This document shows positions 8,279 to 17,572 of a DNA stretch of 64,000 nt, piece by piece. The notes under the pieces were generated by a model. The model searched no databases and was not told the origin of the DNA. It saw only the letters and a list, made by a program, of their open reading frames with translations. Location of the stretch: positions 62,001 through 126,000 of the forward strand of contig NZ_BATR01000051.1 of the NCBI RefSeq assembly GCF_000739655.1, read 5' to 3'. This stretch comes from Verrucomicrobium sp. BvORR106. GTDB taxonomy: Bacteria; Verrucomicrobiota; Verrucomicrobiia; Verrucomicrobiales; Verrucomicrobiaceae. The first letter of the stretch is position 1. Each line of letters opens with the position of its first letter. A program made the position numbers and the translations under genes.

Positions 8279-8440
8279 TCAGATCTGAATCTGCCTGCCG
8301 GTTCCTTCGTGTGCCGCCTGTTTGCTACCGTCGCAGGTGAGCACGACAAGTCGGACGACCGGAATGGCCTGGAACATGCCGGAACGCGTCAGCCACGAGG
8401 CTGCGGGCGTTGCATAGAGGCTGTTCCAGTTGGAGTTCAT
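8279..8440 (-). CDS. Candidate small protein, 53 residues
   Basis: Reading from 8440 on the minus strand gives an uninterrupted 53-codon frame starting MNSNWNSLYATPAASWL and ending GTGRQIQI, then TGA. Nothing else is annotated in this gap. Support is contextual: a promoter-like pair at 8462-8490 lies just upstream and an intrinsic terminator just downstream, making a transcript of roughly 240 nt. A single hydrophobic patch (AIPVVRLVVLTC) could be a membrane or interaction helix. No good Shine-Dalgarno sequence precedes the ATG, and the predicted leader is only about 14 nt, so it might instead be a small RNA. Function unknown. Confidence 0.45.
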   Translation of the reverse strand: MNSNWNSLYATPAASWLTRSGMFQAIPVVRLVVLTCDGSKQAAHEGTGRQIQI

Positions 8441-8461
8441 AATCGTGGATGAAGTCGGCGG

Positions 8462-8490
8462 AGAATAAGTGGAGTGGATAACTCGGTCAA
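8462..8490 (-). promoter_or_regulatory. Sigma-70-type promoter for the small gene
   Basis: On the minus strand TTGACC (8490-8485) and TATTCT (8467-8462) are separated by exactly 17 nt, matching the -35/-10 consensus closely. Transcription would begin near 8454. The pair is embedded in a 7-bp inverted repeat (AATAAGT/ACTTATT) that could serve as an operator. Confidence 0.6.
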
Positions 8491-8748
8491 CTTATTTTGA
8501 TGTTATTTTTGAAGATGTTGTGACACCCACCTATGCGGAAAAAAAGCCCATCCTGACCGTCCAGTCGGCCGGGATTGTCGCCTGAGTGGGGCTTTCAAGA
8601 AACAAGGTGAGCAATTTCTTTAGGCGGAATGTCGTGGCCGCCTCTGAAACGATGGGGGGCACTTGTTTTCGGGTTGTGTGCTGAATCCGGCGTCTGAGGA
8701 CAATCATCTACATCTCCCGGTGTTTCCACCGTCCGTCCCATCCCTGCC
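8491..8748. other. Leader region of the repeat-protein gene; no gene seen
   Basis: No supported gene is present. A possible minus-strand terminator with a long loop is formed by 8543-8549 (AAAGCCC) and 8589-8595 (GGGCTTT), with an A run at 8538-8545 that would give a T tract on the minus strand. Nothing upstream on that strand obviously needs it. The promoter of the large gene at 8749 should lie here, but I could not fix it. Confidence 0.4.
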
Positions 8749-11700
8749 ATGACTTCCTCCAAGTTCCTCCTCCTTTGCTCAGCCATGCTGCTCGGCATGG
8801 GGCAACCCAGTCTCCGTGCTGCGACCCTGACCTGGGACGCCGACACGGGTACTACAGGGGCACAAGACGGAGGGGGGCTGAACTGGCTGGACGCCAGCCG
8901 CTGGTGGAACGGGGCTGCCAACGTCACCTGGTCCTCAGGCAATGACGCGGTGATTGGTTCCGCGACCGGTGCGGCAGGGGTGATCACCCTGGGCGTCGGC
9001 ATCTCCGCAGTGTCGCTCACCTTTAATGCTCCGGGGAGCGGAGCCTATACCCTGACGGGCGGCACCCTGGACCTCACCTCCGGCAACATCGTCGCCAATG
9101 CCAGCGCGACCATCGAATCGGTGCTGAATGGGACGGCGGGTCTGAACAAAAGTGGAGCAGGCACGCTGACCCTGGCAGGTGGATCGGCCAATACTTTCAC
9201 CGGTGTGACGACCGTCTCCGCAGGGACCCTGACACTCAACAAAACGGCTGGTGTGACGGCTGTCACGGGCAACATCCTGGTCAACGGCGGGACCTTGACT
9301 CTGCTGGCGAACAACCAGGTCGCCGACAACTCGGATTTGGTTATTTCCTCAGGCACCGTCACCTTCGGAGGGAGGACCGAGACGATCAAAAGCATCAGCA
9401 TGACGGGCGGCACCTTCAGCACCGGCAACTCGGGTGGCGCGACCTCCGTCGTCACGGTTAGCAATGGCGTATCCATCGGTGGCACCGCAAAGTTGACAGT
9501 GAACAGCGGAGGCACTTTCGCGGCGGGTTCGTTGGCCCTCACCGGAACCAACATTGGCATCAATGCTGCGGACGGGGGCAACATCCTGATTGGCGGATCC
9601 AGTGCCTCGGCGGTGACAACGCTTAGTATCGGTGCCGGCGGTCTTTCCATGAGTGGGCAGACGATCCAGTTCAATTCTGCAACAGGGTCGAACAAGGGAT
9701 CTCGCATTGAGCTCAATGGCGACTTCACCGGCACGGGGACCAACACCATCGCCCTGAGCGGTACCTCGAGCGGCAGCGCCATCAGCGAGCTTTCCCTGGG
9801 ATCCGCCACCCGTACCTTCAATATCATCTCCGGCACCACGAGCATCACCGGAATCTCGGTGGTCGGCAGTGGAGGCAGTCTGGTAAAGGCCGGATCGGGC
9901 CAGCTTTCGCTGCTTGCCAGCAATACCTACACCGGTGCGACGATAGTTAAGGGAGGGAGCCTCCTGGTTACGGGCACGGACGGTCGCCTCATGGGCACCT
10001 CCGGAGTGTTTGTATCGGGAGGCACTTTTCAGATTGGCAGCCCCACCGCTACTTCCAACAACGGCGTGGTTGACCGTGTCAACACTGCTGCGTCGATCAC
10101 GCTCGGAGGCTCTGAAGGAACGGGAGCTTTGGTGCTTGCCGCAGCGGCGGCGGGCAATGCGCATTCGCAAACTTTGTCTGGATTGGTGGTCAGTGTCGGC
10201 GCCAATACGGTGTCGGCGAACGCCGCCACGGGTACGAACACCTTAACCTTCAGTGGCAGTGCTGGCGCGGCCTACACGCGCAACGCGGGAGGGTATGTGG
10301 ACTTCGGCAACCAGGTGGGGTTCACGGTGAATTTCAGCACCACGCCAACAGGGGCATCGGTTTCAGGCACCGGAAGTGATGCCATTCTCATTGGCGCCAC
10401 CATGAATGCTCGTAAAGACTTTGTGACCGCGCAGCCAGGGGTGATCACGGCCGCCACTTACACCGCCACCGGCACCACTGCCTGGGATGCGGGAAAGAAC
10501 ATGAACGTCACGGGTGATGTGACCACTGGTGGAGCGGATGCCGGGATCAACAGTTTGCGATTTGCAGAGGCTGCCGCGCGGACCATCTCGCTCACGGGCA
10601 CTCAGACCATTGCCAGCGGGATGATCCTGGTGACGAGTGATGTGGGCAACAACGCCACTTTGATCTCCGGAGGCACATTGAGGGGATCAGCGGGCGGGGA
10701 TCTGCTGGTCAGTCAAAACAACACCGGCAACGCGCTCACCATTTCTTCGACTATTGTGGACAACGGTTCCGCCACTTCGCTGACCAAGGTGGGAACAGGC
10801 CTGCTGGTGCTCACAGCGGACAACTCGTACACGGGATCAACCTACTTGCTTGAAGGTGTGCTTCGCGCCTCGGAAGGGCTTGGGCTGGGTGATGGGAACC
10901 TGGTGTTGGGTGGTGGCGTGCTTGAGACTTCGGGGACCTTTAGCAGAGCTTTGGGCACCGGAGTGAATCAGGTGCAGATCACGGGGGGAGTCAGTGGATT
11001 CAGCGCCCGCGACGCGGCGCTGACCGTGAACATCGGCGGTGCGGGGGCTACGCTGCAGTGGGGCAGCACCTTTTTTAATCCATCCACCTTCGTGCTCAAT
11101 GCCTCGACCGCAAACAACACGCTGGAACTGGTCAATGGTCTGAATCTCAATGGTTCGACTCGCAACTTCAATGTGCTCGCCAACACGGCCACGATCTCAG
11201 GAGTCATCAGCAACTCGGGTGATGCGGGCCCGAACGGAGCGGGGCTGTTCTATACCGGAGGCGGTGCCACTTCTATCTTGCGGCTGACGGCCGACAACAC
11301 CTACACAGGCCGCACCTTGGTCACCAATGGCACCCTCTCGGTGTTGCGCGATCAGAATCTTGGCATCTTGCAAGGGTCGGTAGTGGATTCCATCATTCTC
11401 GCGACCGGGGGCAGGCTGCGTGCCGAGAGCACTTTTACGCTGGATGCAAATCGTGGCATTGGCATTGGTTCATCCGCCGGTGGGGCGGTGACGGGTGTGA
11501 TTGAAGTGACCGCAGGGAATACCTTTACGGTCGCGGGTGTGATTGCCAACCGGACGGTCAGCAACGACGGAGTCGCCACAGGTGCCAATACTGGGGCGCT
11601 GACCAAGGTGGGTGCCGGAACACTGGCGCTCAGCAATGCCAATACCTACTCCGGGGTGACCACCGTGAGCAATGGCGTACTGGATCTGCGTCACAACAAC

Positions 11701-14130
11701 GCATTGGGAACTTCCACGGCTGGCACCACGGTGAGCACTGGTGCGGCGCTTCAACTCAGCGGAGGGCTGACCATCGCTGGTGAAACGTTGTCCATCATCG
11801 GTACCGGCGTCAGCAGCAGTGGTGCTCTGCGCAACGTTTCAGGTAACAACACTTGGACTGGTGCCATCACTATTACCGGTGGGACACGCATCAATTCCGA
11901 CCTCGATACCCTGACCTTGGACGTTGCGAGCGGGAATGCCATCTCCGACGGTGCCACTACGGGGACCACGCGGACCCTGATCTTTGGCGGGGCGGGAGAC
12001 ATTGTGGTGGCGGACGGCATTGTGCAGACCTCCGTGACACCTGGTGTCCTCAACCTGACCAGAGATGGGATCGGCACGGTCACCTTGAAAGGCACCAACG
12101 TGGTCAATGGCACCATCACAGCGAGCAGCGGGCGCCTTGTGCTGGATTACAGTTCCGGCGCGGTGGTGTTGCCAACCACCAGCGGGCTTAACTTCAATGG
12201 TGGTACCGTTGAGGTGAAAGGCGGGACTGTTACCCTGGGGAACATCTCGCTGGCGGGAAACAGCGGCTACAACAAGCTCGTCGTGGGAGCTTCCACTTCT
12301 CTCACCCTGGGGTCCACCTGGGCCCGTGGCAGCACGAGCGTGATGCTCATTGACCTTTCGGCTGCGAGTTCGGCAGCATTCTTCACCACGCCGGCTGGCA
12401 CGGGTGTGACCTTGGAGTCAAAGGGCATTGATGGGGCCACCCAGGCCAGCATGATTGCGGGCGGTGGATTCGCGGCGTTTACCGTGAAAGATGCCAACGG
12501 GCGCTATGACTTTGCCGCGAGAGACTCCGCCACGGGTGCGATCATCCGGCTCAACGCGGTGAACGCGCTGCCGACGACTGGGGGTTCCGCGACGACCGCT
12601 TACCGCATCAAACCGACGACCGGTTCGACATTGACCACCCTCACAGGCAACGTCTCGATCAGTACCTTGCGGGTCGAGGCCACGGATAGTGCAGGATCCC
12701 TTGACCTTGCCGGGTTCCGGCTCTCACTGAATGATCTGGGGCTGTTGTATGATGGCGACAAGGATTTCACCATCAACGACAGCAGTGTCACCAAGACTGG
12801 CTTCATCGAAGGGGAGGCCAGCGGTAACAAAGCCCTCTTCATCTACCACTATGGCACTGGCAAGCTGACTCTGAACGCCAAGCTTTCCACGGGGGCCAGT
12901 TCTTCCATCGCCTTCATTGGCGAGGGGGGATTGATCGACTTGAACGCTGCGGCCAACATCAATGGCAACACGCATGTTGAAGGGGTGGTGGTGCGCGTCA
13001 GCGATGCCGCGGCGATGACCCTCAGCAACACGGTGACGACGGGCAACGGCTCCGGTTACCTGAACCTCTCCAATGGCGGCATCCTGGAGCTGACCGGCAC
13101 GGACTTCACCAGGGGCTTGAGCAGCACGGCCGCCAGCGGCAAGTTTGGATTCTTTGCCGGAGATGGCGGCGGGTTCAGCGCCTTCGGTGCGGACCGGTTC
13201 GTGGATATCAAGGTGGATGCCACTGTCGGCAGTGCCAGTGCCAACATCACGTGGGGCTCGGGAGGGTTCCTGGTGACGGGTGCCAAGTTGATTCTGGGAT
13301 CAAAGTATGCCGATCACCAAGTTGATTTTCGTAACAACATTGACCTGAACAATGGCAACCAGGTGATCGACGTGCAAAGCACCAATGCGGCCGGTGTGGG
13401 CGGCAAACTCAGTGGAGTGATCAGCAGCGCTTCCGGCAGCCTGCAGAAGATTGGCCAGGGCATTCTTGAGGTTACGGGAAACAACACCTATGGCGGTGGC
13501 ACCACGGTCAAGGAGGGCACGTTTCTGGCCAACAACACGAGTGGCTCTGCAACGGGTTTGGGGGATGTCACGGTGCTCAGCGGTGCGCGCCTTGGCGGTA
13601 ATGGCACGGTAGGGACCACATCCAAGCCGTCCAGTATCACGGTGAAATCTGGCGGCACGCTTTCTGTGGGGCAACTGGGAAACACCAGCGGTCAGCAACT
13701 CAAGCTCGTGACCAGCGCCGCGGGTGTGATCACGCTCTCCGGCACCGTGGAGTTCGATATCTTCGGCAACAACGGCGGGGTCAACCCGATTGGGAACAAT
13801 GACTCGCTGGGGCTCACCAGCAGTTCGCCCATTGCGTTGGGAGGCACGCTCAAGATCGTGGATTCCACCGACCTCGCAACGGAGCTGACGCTGGGTTCTT
13901 CCTGGCAGCTCATCGACTGGACGAATGTGATCGTCAACGGTCAGAAGTACACCGGGGCGTTCACCACCTTCGACGTGCCGGTGCTGGCTGAAGGCTTGGC
14001 CTGGGACTACTCCCAGCTCTACACCACGGGTTACGTCTCCATCACGGTCGTTCCGGAGCCCGGGCGGGCGATGCTTCTGGCAGGTGGGCTGGCAGCGCTG
14101 TTGATGCGTCGCCGTCGTCGGACTGCTTGA
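8749..14130 (+). CDS. Giant autotransporter-associated beta-strand repeat protein with PEP-CTERM tail
   Basis: This 1793-residue secreted protein has a signal peptide of about 26 residues (LLLCSAMLLGMGQPSLRAA). The body is Gly/Thr/Ser/Asn-rich and made of degenerate passenger-associated beta-strand repeats; good copies include LTKVGAGTLALSNANTYSG, LTKVGTGLLVLTADNSYTG and LQKIGQGILEVTGNNTYGG. It should fold as a long right-handed beta-solenoid. There is no outer-membrane beta-barrel. Instead it ends VPEPGRAMLLAGGLAALLMR followed by Arg residues, a PEP-CTERM sorting signal processed by an exosortase. It is therefore probably a surface adhesin or matrix protein. The convergent glycosyltransferase gene ends only 6 bp away. 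Repeats make the region prone to recombination or misassembly. Confidence 0.92.
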   Translation: MTSSKFLLLCSAMLLGMGQPSLRAATLTWDADTGTTGAQDGGGLNWLDASRWWNGAANVTWSSGNDAVIGSATGAAGVITLGVGISAVSLTFNAPGSGAYTLTGGTLDLTSGNIVANASATIESVLNGTAGLNKSGAGTLTLAGGSANTFTGVTTVSAGTLTLNKTAGVTAVTGNILVNGGTLTLLANNQVADNSDLVISSGTVTFGGRTETIKSISMTGGTFSTGNSGGATSVVTVSNGVSIGGTAKLTVNSGGTFAAGSLALTGTNIGINAADGGNILIGGSSASAVTTLSIGAGGLSMSGQTIQFNSATGSNKGSRIELNGDFTGTGTNTIALSGTSSGSAISELSLGSATRTFNIISGTTSITGISVVGSGGSLVKAGSGQLSLLASNTYTGATIVKGGSLLVTGTDGRLMGTSGVFVSGGTFQIGSPTATSNNGVVDRVNTAASITLGGSEGTGALVLAAAAAGNAHSQTLSGLVVSVGANTVSANAATGTNTLTFSGSAGAAYTRNAGGYVDFGNQVGFTVNFSTTPTGASVSGTGSDAILIGATMNARKDFVTAQPGVITAATYTATGTTAWDAGKNMNVTGDVTTGGADAGINSLRFAEAAARTISLTGTQTIASGMILVTSDVGNNATLISGGTLRGSAGGDLLVSQNNTGNALTISSTIVDNGSATSLTKVGTGLLVLTADNSYTGSTYLLEGVLRASEGLGLGDGNLVLGGGVLETSGTFSRALGTGVNQVQITGGVSGFSARDAALTVNIGGAGATLQWGSTFFNPSTFVLNASTANNTLELVNGLNLNGSTRNFNVLANTATISGVISNSGDAGPNGAGLFYTGGGATSILRLTADNTYTGRTLVTNGTLSVLRDQNLGILQGSVVDSIILATGGRLRAESTFTLDANRGIGIGSSAGGAVTGVIEVTAGNTFTVAGVIANRTVSNDGVATGANTGALTKVGAGTLALSNANTYSGVTTVSNGVLDLRHNNALGTSTAGTTVSTGAALQLSGGLTIAGETLSIIGTGVSSSGALRNVSGNNTWTGAITITGGTRINSDLDTLTLDVASGNAISDGATTGTTRTLIFGGAGDIVVADGIVQTSVTPGVLNLTRDGIGTVTLKGTNVVNGTITASSGRLVLDYSSGAVVLPTTSGLNFNGGTVEVKGGTVTLGNISLAGNSGYNKLVVGASTSLTLGSTWARGSTSVMLIDLSAASSAAFFTTPAGTGVTLESKGIDGATQASMIAGGGFAAFTVKDANGRYDFAARDSATGAIIRLNAVNALPTTGGSATTAYRIKPTTGSTLTTLTGNVSISTLRVEATDSAGSLDLAGFRLSLNDLGLLYDGDKDFTINDSSVTKTGFIEGEASGNKALFIYHYGTGKLTLNAKLSTGASSSIAFIGEGGLIDLNAAANINGNTHVEGVVVRVSDAAAMTLSNTVTTGNGSGYLNLSNGGILELTGTDFTRGLSSTAASGKFGFFAGDGGGFSAFGADRFVDIKVDATVGSASANITWGSGGFLVTGAKLILGSKYADHQVDFRNNIDLNNGNQVIDVQSTNAAGVGGKLSGVISSASGSLQKIGQGILEVTGNNTYGGGTTVKEGTFLANNTSGSATGLGDVTVLSGARLGGNGTVGTTSKPSSITVKSGGTLSVGQLGNTSGQQLKLVTSAAGVITLSGTVEFDIFGNNGGVNPIGNNDSLGLTSSSPIALGGTLKIVDSTDLATELTLGSSWQLIDWTNVIVNGQKYTGAFTTFDVPVLAEGLAWDYSQLYTTGYVSITVVPEPGRAMLLAGGLAALLMRRRRRTA

Positions 14131-14136
14131 TCTGGC

Positions 14137-15672
14137 TCAAGGGGTGGCGATCCACTCCTTCAGTCCGCTTCCCAGAAACACCTGCCATTTCCTTGAACCG
14201 GTCGTGCCGAGAGGCACGTGAATCTCTCCGAGCTTCTCCACCTTGGTGAAGTTCCGTTCCAGTTTTCGTGGCAGGGGCTTCTCGGAGGGCTGGACGATCA
14301 GGGCATCACGCCCCACGCTCTCAGCGGGAGTTGGCCACAGTTCGTACTGGGAGGCGATGACCCCATCCGGCTGCCAGCGGTAGGCGCGGGGATGTTGCGG
14401 GGTGTAAAAGGCAAACTGGCTGGCATTCTCACGGTGGCCTAGAGCCAAGAGAAATGTCTGCTCTGGTCGCGGGCAGGCGGCGAGGAAACGTCCTGCGGCC
14501 TCGCCAGCCGGTGACCAGCCGTGAATGCGGGCCATGGGGTCCAGTTTGTCGTCGCCGGTACGGCGGGTCGCCCACAAACCCATCGGGACTAGATAGGCCA
14601 GAGCGGTGAGAACCGCGGCCACGACCACGGCCGGGCGTCGCAATTTCATGAACCCTGGCCAGAGGGTCAAGCCCGTGGAGGCGCGGGTCCAGGTGGCGGC
14701 CAGTAGCACCATGGCGGCCAGGTAGTACACCGCGGGCCAGTTCGGGTTCACGCTCTGCCGCAGGGCCAGCAGATGAAAGACCACCAGCGCCGGGGCGGAA
14801 AAAGTGGCGAGCAGACGTTCCTTCATCCCCAGTCGACGCCACTGCCAGAGGGCGGCGGCTGAGACCGTGAGCAGTCCGAACCAAGTGAGCGGCGTAAACA
14901 GGCCTGCTTGCGTGGCGGGAAACTCCACGAACTGCACCAGGTGATCCAGCAGGTCGGCCTGTGCCTTGGTGTTGAAGTGGTGTTTCGTGTGCTCCAGAGT
15001 GATCCAGCCGTGTTGCTGATTCCACCACAGCACCGGCAGCATGAAAAGCAGTGCTCCCACGACGCTGAGCCAGAAGCCAGGCCTCTTGAGCAGGGGGCGG
15101 ACGTCTTTGGTGAGGGCGGCAAAGAGAACCATGAGCACGGGAAAGACGAGCATCATCTGCTTGCTCAGCGTGCCGACACCCATCACGAGGCTGAGGACCA
15201 GCCAACGTGTCCAGCGTTCCGGACCCTGCACCGCACCCCAGAAGGCGAGTAGCGCGGCTGACCAAAGGAGCACCAGTGGCGAGTCGATGGTGAAGAAGAG
15301 GTTCAGCGCGACATTGGCCGGGGTCAGGGCTGCCAGGGCCAACACTAGGAGACCGGTCTCCGCATTGAACATCCGTTTCCCCAGTTGGTAGAGCAGGGTC
15401 AGTGATCCGGTGCCCACCATGAGCGCGGCCAGACGCACGCCCCATTCCTGGTTGCCACTCGCCCAGCCCACCACCCCCATGAGCCAGCCGATGAGCGGGG
15501 GCTTGCTGTAGTAGCCCCAGTCCGGGCGGCGGCCCCACTCCCAGTAGTAGCTCTCGTCCCCAGCCAGATCATAAAGGCTGCAGAAAAAGGGAAGAAACAG
15601 GAGTCGAAGCAGCAGCAGCCCGAGCAGGAGGTGCCAGGCGCGGAGCTTTGACCATGGGGACGTGGGCGGCAT
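14137..15672 (-). CDS. GT39/ArnT-like membrane glycosyltransferase
   Basis: This roughly 511-residue polytopic protein has an N-terminal hydrophobic helix, then GDESYYWEWGRRPDWGYYSK, whose acidic pair and aromatic run are the first-loop catalytic signature of the PMT/ArnT (GT39, PF13231) family, then many membrane helices and a soluble C-terminal domain of about 100 residues. Members use polyprenyl-phosphate sugars to glycosylate lipid or protein outside the inner membrane. I chose ATG 15672 because the longer frame to 15810 adds 46 Arg/Lys-rich residues that do not resemble the family and overlap the divergent methyltransferase. Acceptor unknown; the neighbouring large surface protein is one candidate. 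Confidence 0.85.
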   Translation of the reverse strand: MPPTSPWSKLRAWHLLLGLLLLRLLFLPFFCSLYDLAGDESYYWEWGRRPDWGYYSKPPLIGWLMGVVGWASGNQEWGVRLAALMVGTGSLTLLYQLGKRMFNAETGLLVLALAALTPANVALNLFFTIDSPLVLLWSAALLAFWGAVQGPERWTRWLVLSLVMGVGTLSKQMMLVFPVLMVLFAALTKDVRPLLKRPGFWLSVVGALLFMLPVLWWNQQHGWITLEHTKHHFNTKAQADLLDHLVQFVEFPATQAGLFTPLTWFGLLTVSAAALWQWRRLGMKERLLATFSAPALVVFHLLALRQSVNPNWPAVYYLAAMVLLAATWTRASTGLTLWPGFMKLRRPAVVVAAVLTALAYLVPMGLWATRRTGDDKLDPMARIHGWSPAGEAAGRFLAACPRPEQTFLLALGHRENASQFAFYTPQHPRAYRWQPDGVIASQYELWPTPAESVGRDALIVQPSEKPLPRKLERNFTKVEKLGEIHVPLGTTGSRKWQVFLGSGLKEWIATP

Positions 15673-15749
15673 CGCGTCTCGTGGTCGAATCCTACGTGAC
15701 GAACAAGTGACGATCTTGCCATTCAAGCCTGTCGGGGCTTTGCTGGGAG

Positions 15750-16788
15750 ATGCCCTCCGATGATCCCGCCCGCCCTTTCTCCACCTGGATGGAGCAGGCT
15801 TTGTTCGCACCGGACACGGGCTATTACTCTGCCCGCATTCGTACCGTGGGCCGTCGAGGGGACTTTGCCACCTCGGCCACGGTCTCGAACCTGCTGGGCG
15901 AGGGGATCGCCCGTTGGATCGGCAGCGAGTTGCAACGATTGAAGGACGTGCGCGCCGTCATTGAGGTGGGTGGTGGCGATGGTTCCCTGTCAGTTGCCGT
16001 CCGGAACGCCCTCGGCTGGTGGCAGCGCAGGAAACTCGCGTGGCACATGGTGGAGACGTCGCCCATTTTGAAAGCCCGTCAGCAGGAGCGGCTAAAAGGG
16101 GCTCAGGTGCACTGGCATGAGACGATGGAAAGCGCGCTCCAGGCCTGCGGGGGCCAGGCGATCATCTTTCACAATGAACTGGTGGATGCCTTTCCGGTGA
16201 CACTCCTGGAGTGGGAGGCCACGCGAGGGATCTGGCAAGAGGTTTGGGTGGCACCAGAGCGGTCAGGATGGCGGGAGGAACTGCGTGCTCTCACGCTGCC
16301 TCCGGGGCAAAGGGGAGCCTTTGCCGTCCTCACGCAGTGGCACGCTCTGAACCCTCCACCCCAACGCCGGCAGAGGGTGGAGCTGCACCGTTCCTTTCAG
16401 TTCTGGTTGCAGAACTGGGCCCCGCTTTGGCAGCAGGGAGCCATGCTCACAGTGGACTATGGGGATCTGTTCCCCGGGTCTCTACCACCGCCGTGCTCAG
16501 GGCACCCTCCGTGCCTACTTGCTGCATCAGCGGCTCTCTGGTGCGGACCTCTACCAGAACATGGGGCGTCAGGACATCACTGCCGATGTAAATTTCTCCG
16601 ATCTCCTCCATTGGGGCGAGGCGCTGGGATGGCGGGATGGCCAGGTGGTGTCCCAGGCTGTCTACCTCCAGAACTGGGTGCCGGACCTGGAGAAACGTCT
16701 CAAAACCAGCGGAGCCGACCAGTTTGTGGCTGGCTTGGACGGCGCGGGGGAGGCCTTCAAGGTGTGGTCCGTGCGCACGCCGTCCTAA
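15750..16788 (+). pseudogene. MidA/NDUFAF7-family SAM methyltransferase with a +1 frameshift
   Basis: The first frame from 15750 encodes the N-terminal two thirds of a MidA-type methyltransferase: APDTGYYSARIRTVGRRGDF, then VIEVGGGDGSLSVAV (SAM-binding loop) and FHNELVDAFPV. It matches until TVDYGDLFPG, after which it becomes unrelated. The family continuation, GLYHRRAQGTLRAYLLHQRL then QDITADVNFSDLLHWGEALG, is in the next frame and ends at 16788. Removing one C from the CCCC run at 16472-16475 restores a single frame of about 345 residues. The homologue in mitochondria methylates a complex I subunit. This is either a disrupted gene or a homopolymer sequencing error; the C-terminal part has kept its sequence, which suggests a recent event or an error. 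Confidence 0.8.
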
Positions 16789-16855
16789 AAAGGTTTGCAC
16801 CCACCCGGCAGCGATGTTAGCTGACCGCCCCTTTTCTTTTCGTTTTCGCGTTCCC

Positions 16856-17353
16856 ATGAAATCCCACCAAATCATTGCCGCCCTGAGCCCCGCTCTGAAG
16901 AAGGACATCACTTCCTATTTGCAGAAGGAGACCCGTGAAGCCTTCCGCACGGCGCTGTATTCGGTGGGCCAGCAGAAGAAGCTTCGCCCCCAGTACTTCC
17001 AGAACAAGTCCCGTGAGGAGCAGGGTGCCTGGTTGATCGAGCAGATCAAGACCAAGACCTTTGACGGCGTGGCCGAACAGCTCCTCCAGCTCTGGCTGCT
17101 GAAGGGCAAGGTTGAGATGCTCACCGCCTTCCTGGATGCCACCGGTATCAAGCACGATGGCAAAGGTCAGGTGGATGATCTTCCAGAAGAACTGACCGCT
17201 GAGCAGGCCGAGGCTGGAGTGGACGCCATGCTGAAGAACCACCCTGCCGAGGAAGTGGCGCTCTACCTCAATCTCTTCCAGCTGCAGCGCGAAGGCGGCT
17301 GGTCCGGCATCACCGAGGTCCTGGCGAAGCGCAGCGAAGTGAAGCTCGGCTAG
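16856..17353 (+). CDS. Conserved hypothetical cytosolic protein
   Basis: This 165-residue, highly charged, mostly helical protein (start MKSHQIIAALSPALKKDITS) has no signal or membrane segment. I do not recognise a named family. It has good local codon usage and a strong terminator directly downstream, so it is very probably real. ATG 16856 is chosen because the frame upstream overlaps the methyltransferase remnant. It follows that remnant by 67 bp, so the two may be cotranscribed. Confidence 0.75.
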   Translation: MKSHQIIAALSPALKKDITSYLQKETREAFRTALYSVGQQKKLRPQYFQNKSREEQGAWLIEQIKTKTFDGVAEQLLQLWLLKGKVEMLTAFLDATGIKHDGKGQVDDLPEELTAEQAEAGVDAMLKNHPAEEVALYLNLFQLQREGGWSGITEVLAKRSEVKLG

Positions 17354-17386
17354 ACGCAGCGCGGGCCTTAGTCCCACTTGGTTTTC

Positions 17387-17422
17387 AGCCCTTTCTGCCT
17401 CCTGGCAGGAAGGGCTTTTTTA
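17387..17422 (+). terminator. Intrinsic terminator
   Basis: AGCCCTTTCTGCC at 17387-17399 pairs with GGCAGGAAGGGCT at 17404-17416 (one internal mismatch) around a TCCT loop, followed by six T residues. It closes the transcription unit ending at 17353 and separates it from the pilus operon. Confidence 0.85.
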
Positions 17423-17505
17423 TGCTCATCGACCCAGTAATTTTTAGTCGAACTAGTGCTGTTAACCATAATTAATGCACCATTAGGCATTTATTACATA
17501 ATAGG

Positions 17506-17517
17506 AATTATATAATT
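17506..17517 (+). promoter_or_regulatory. AT-rich promoter region of the plus-strand pilus operon
   Basis: The 150 bp upstream of 17573 are strikingly AT-rich for this genome. A perfect 12-bp palindrome, AATTATATAATT at 17506-17517, contains a TATAAT -10 box at 17511-17516. No good -35 hexamer is found 16-18 bp upstream, so the promoter may need an activator. The first gene starts 56 bp downstream. Confidence 0.45.
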
Positions 17518-17572
17518 TACAGATACTCGTGTGGGTGCTAAATGTCCGTGAAATTCAACACCTTGGGCTGCT

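Noticed and set aside
8195-8452. 85-codon plus-strand frame
   Set aside because: It runs through the terminator hairpin and opposite the better supported small gene, with no family resemblance.
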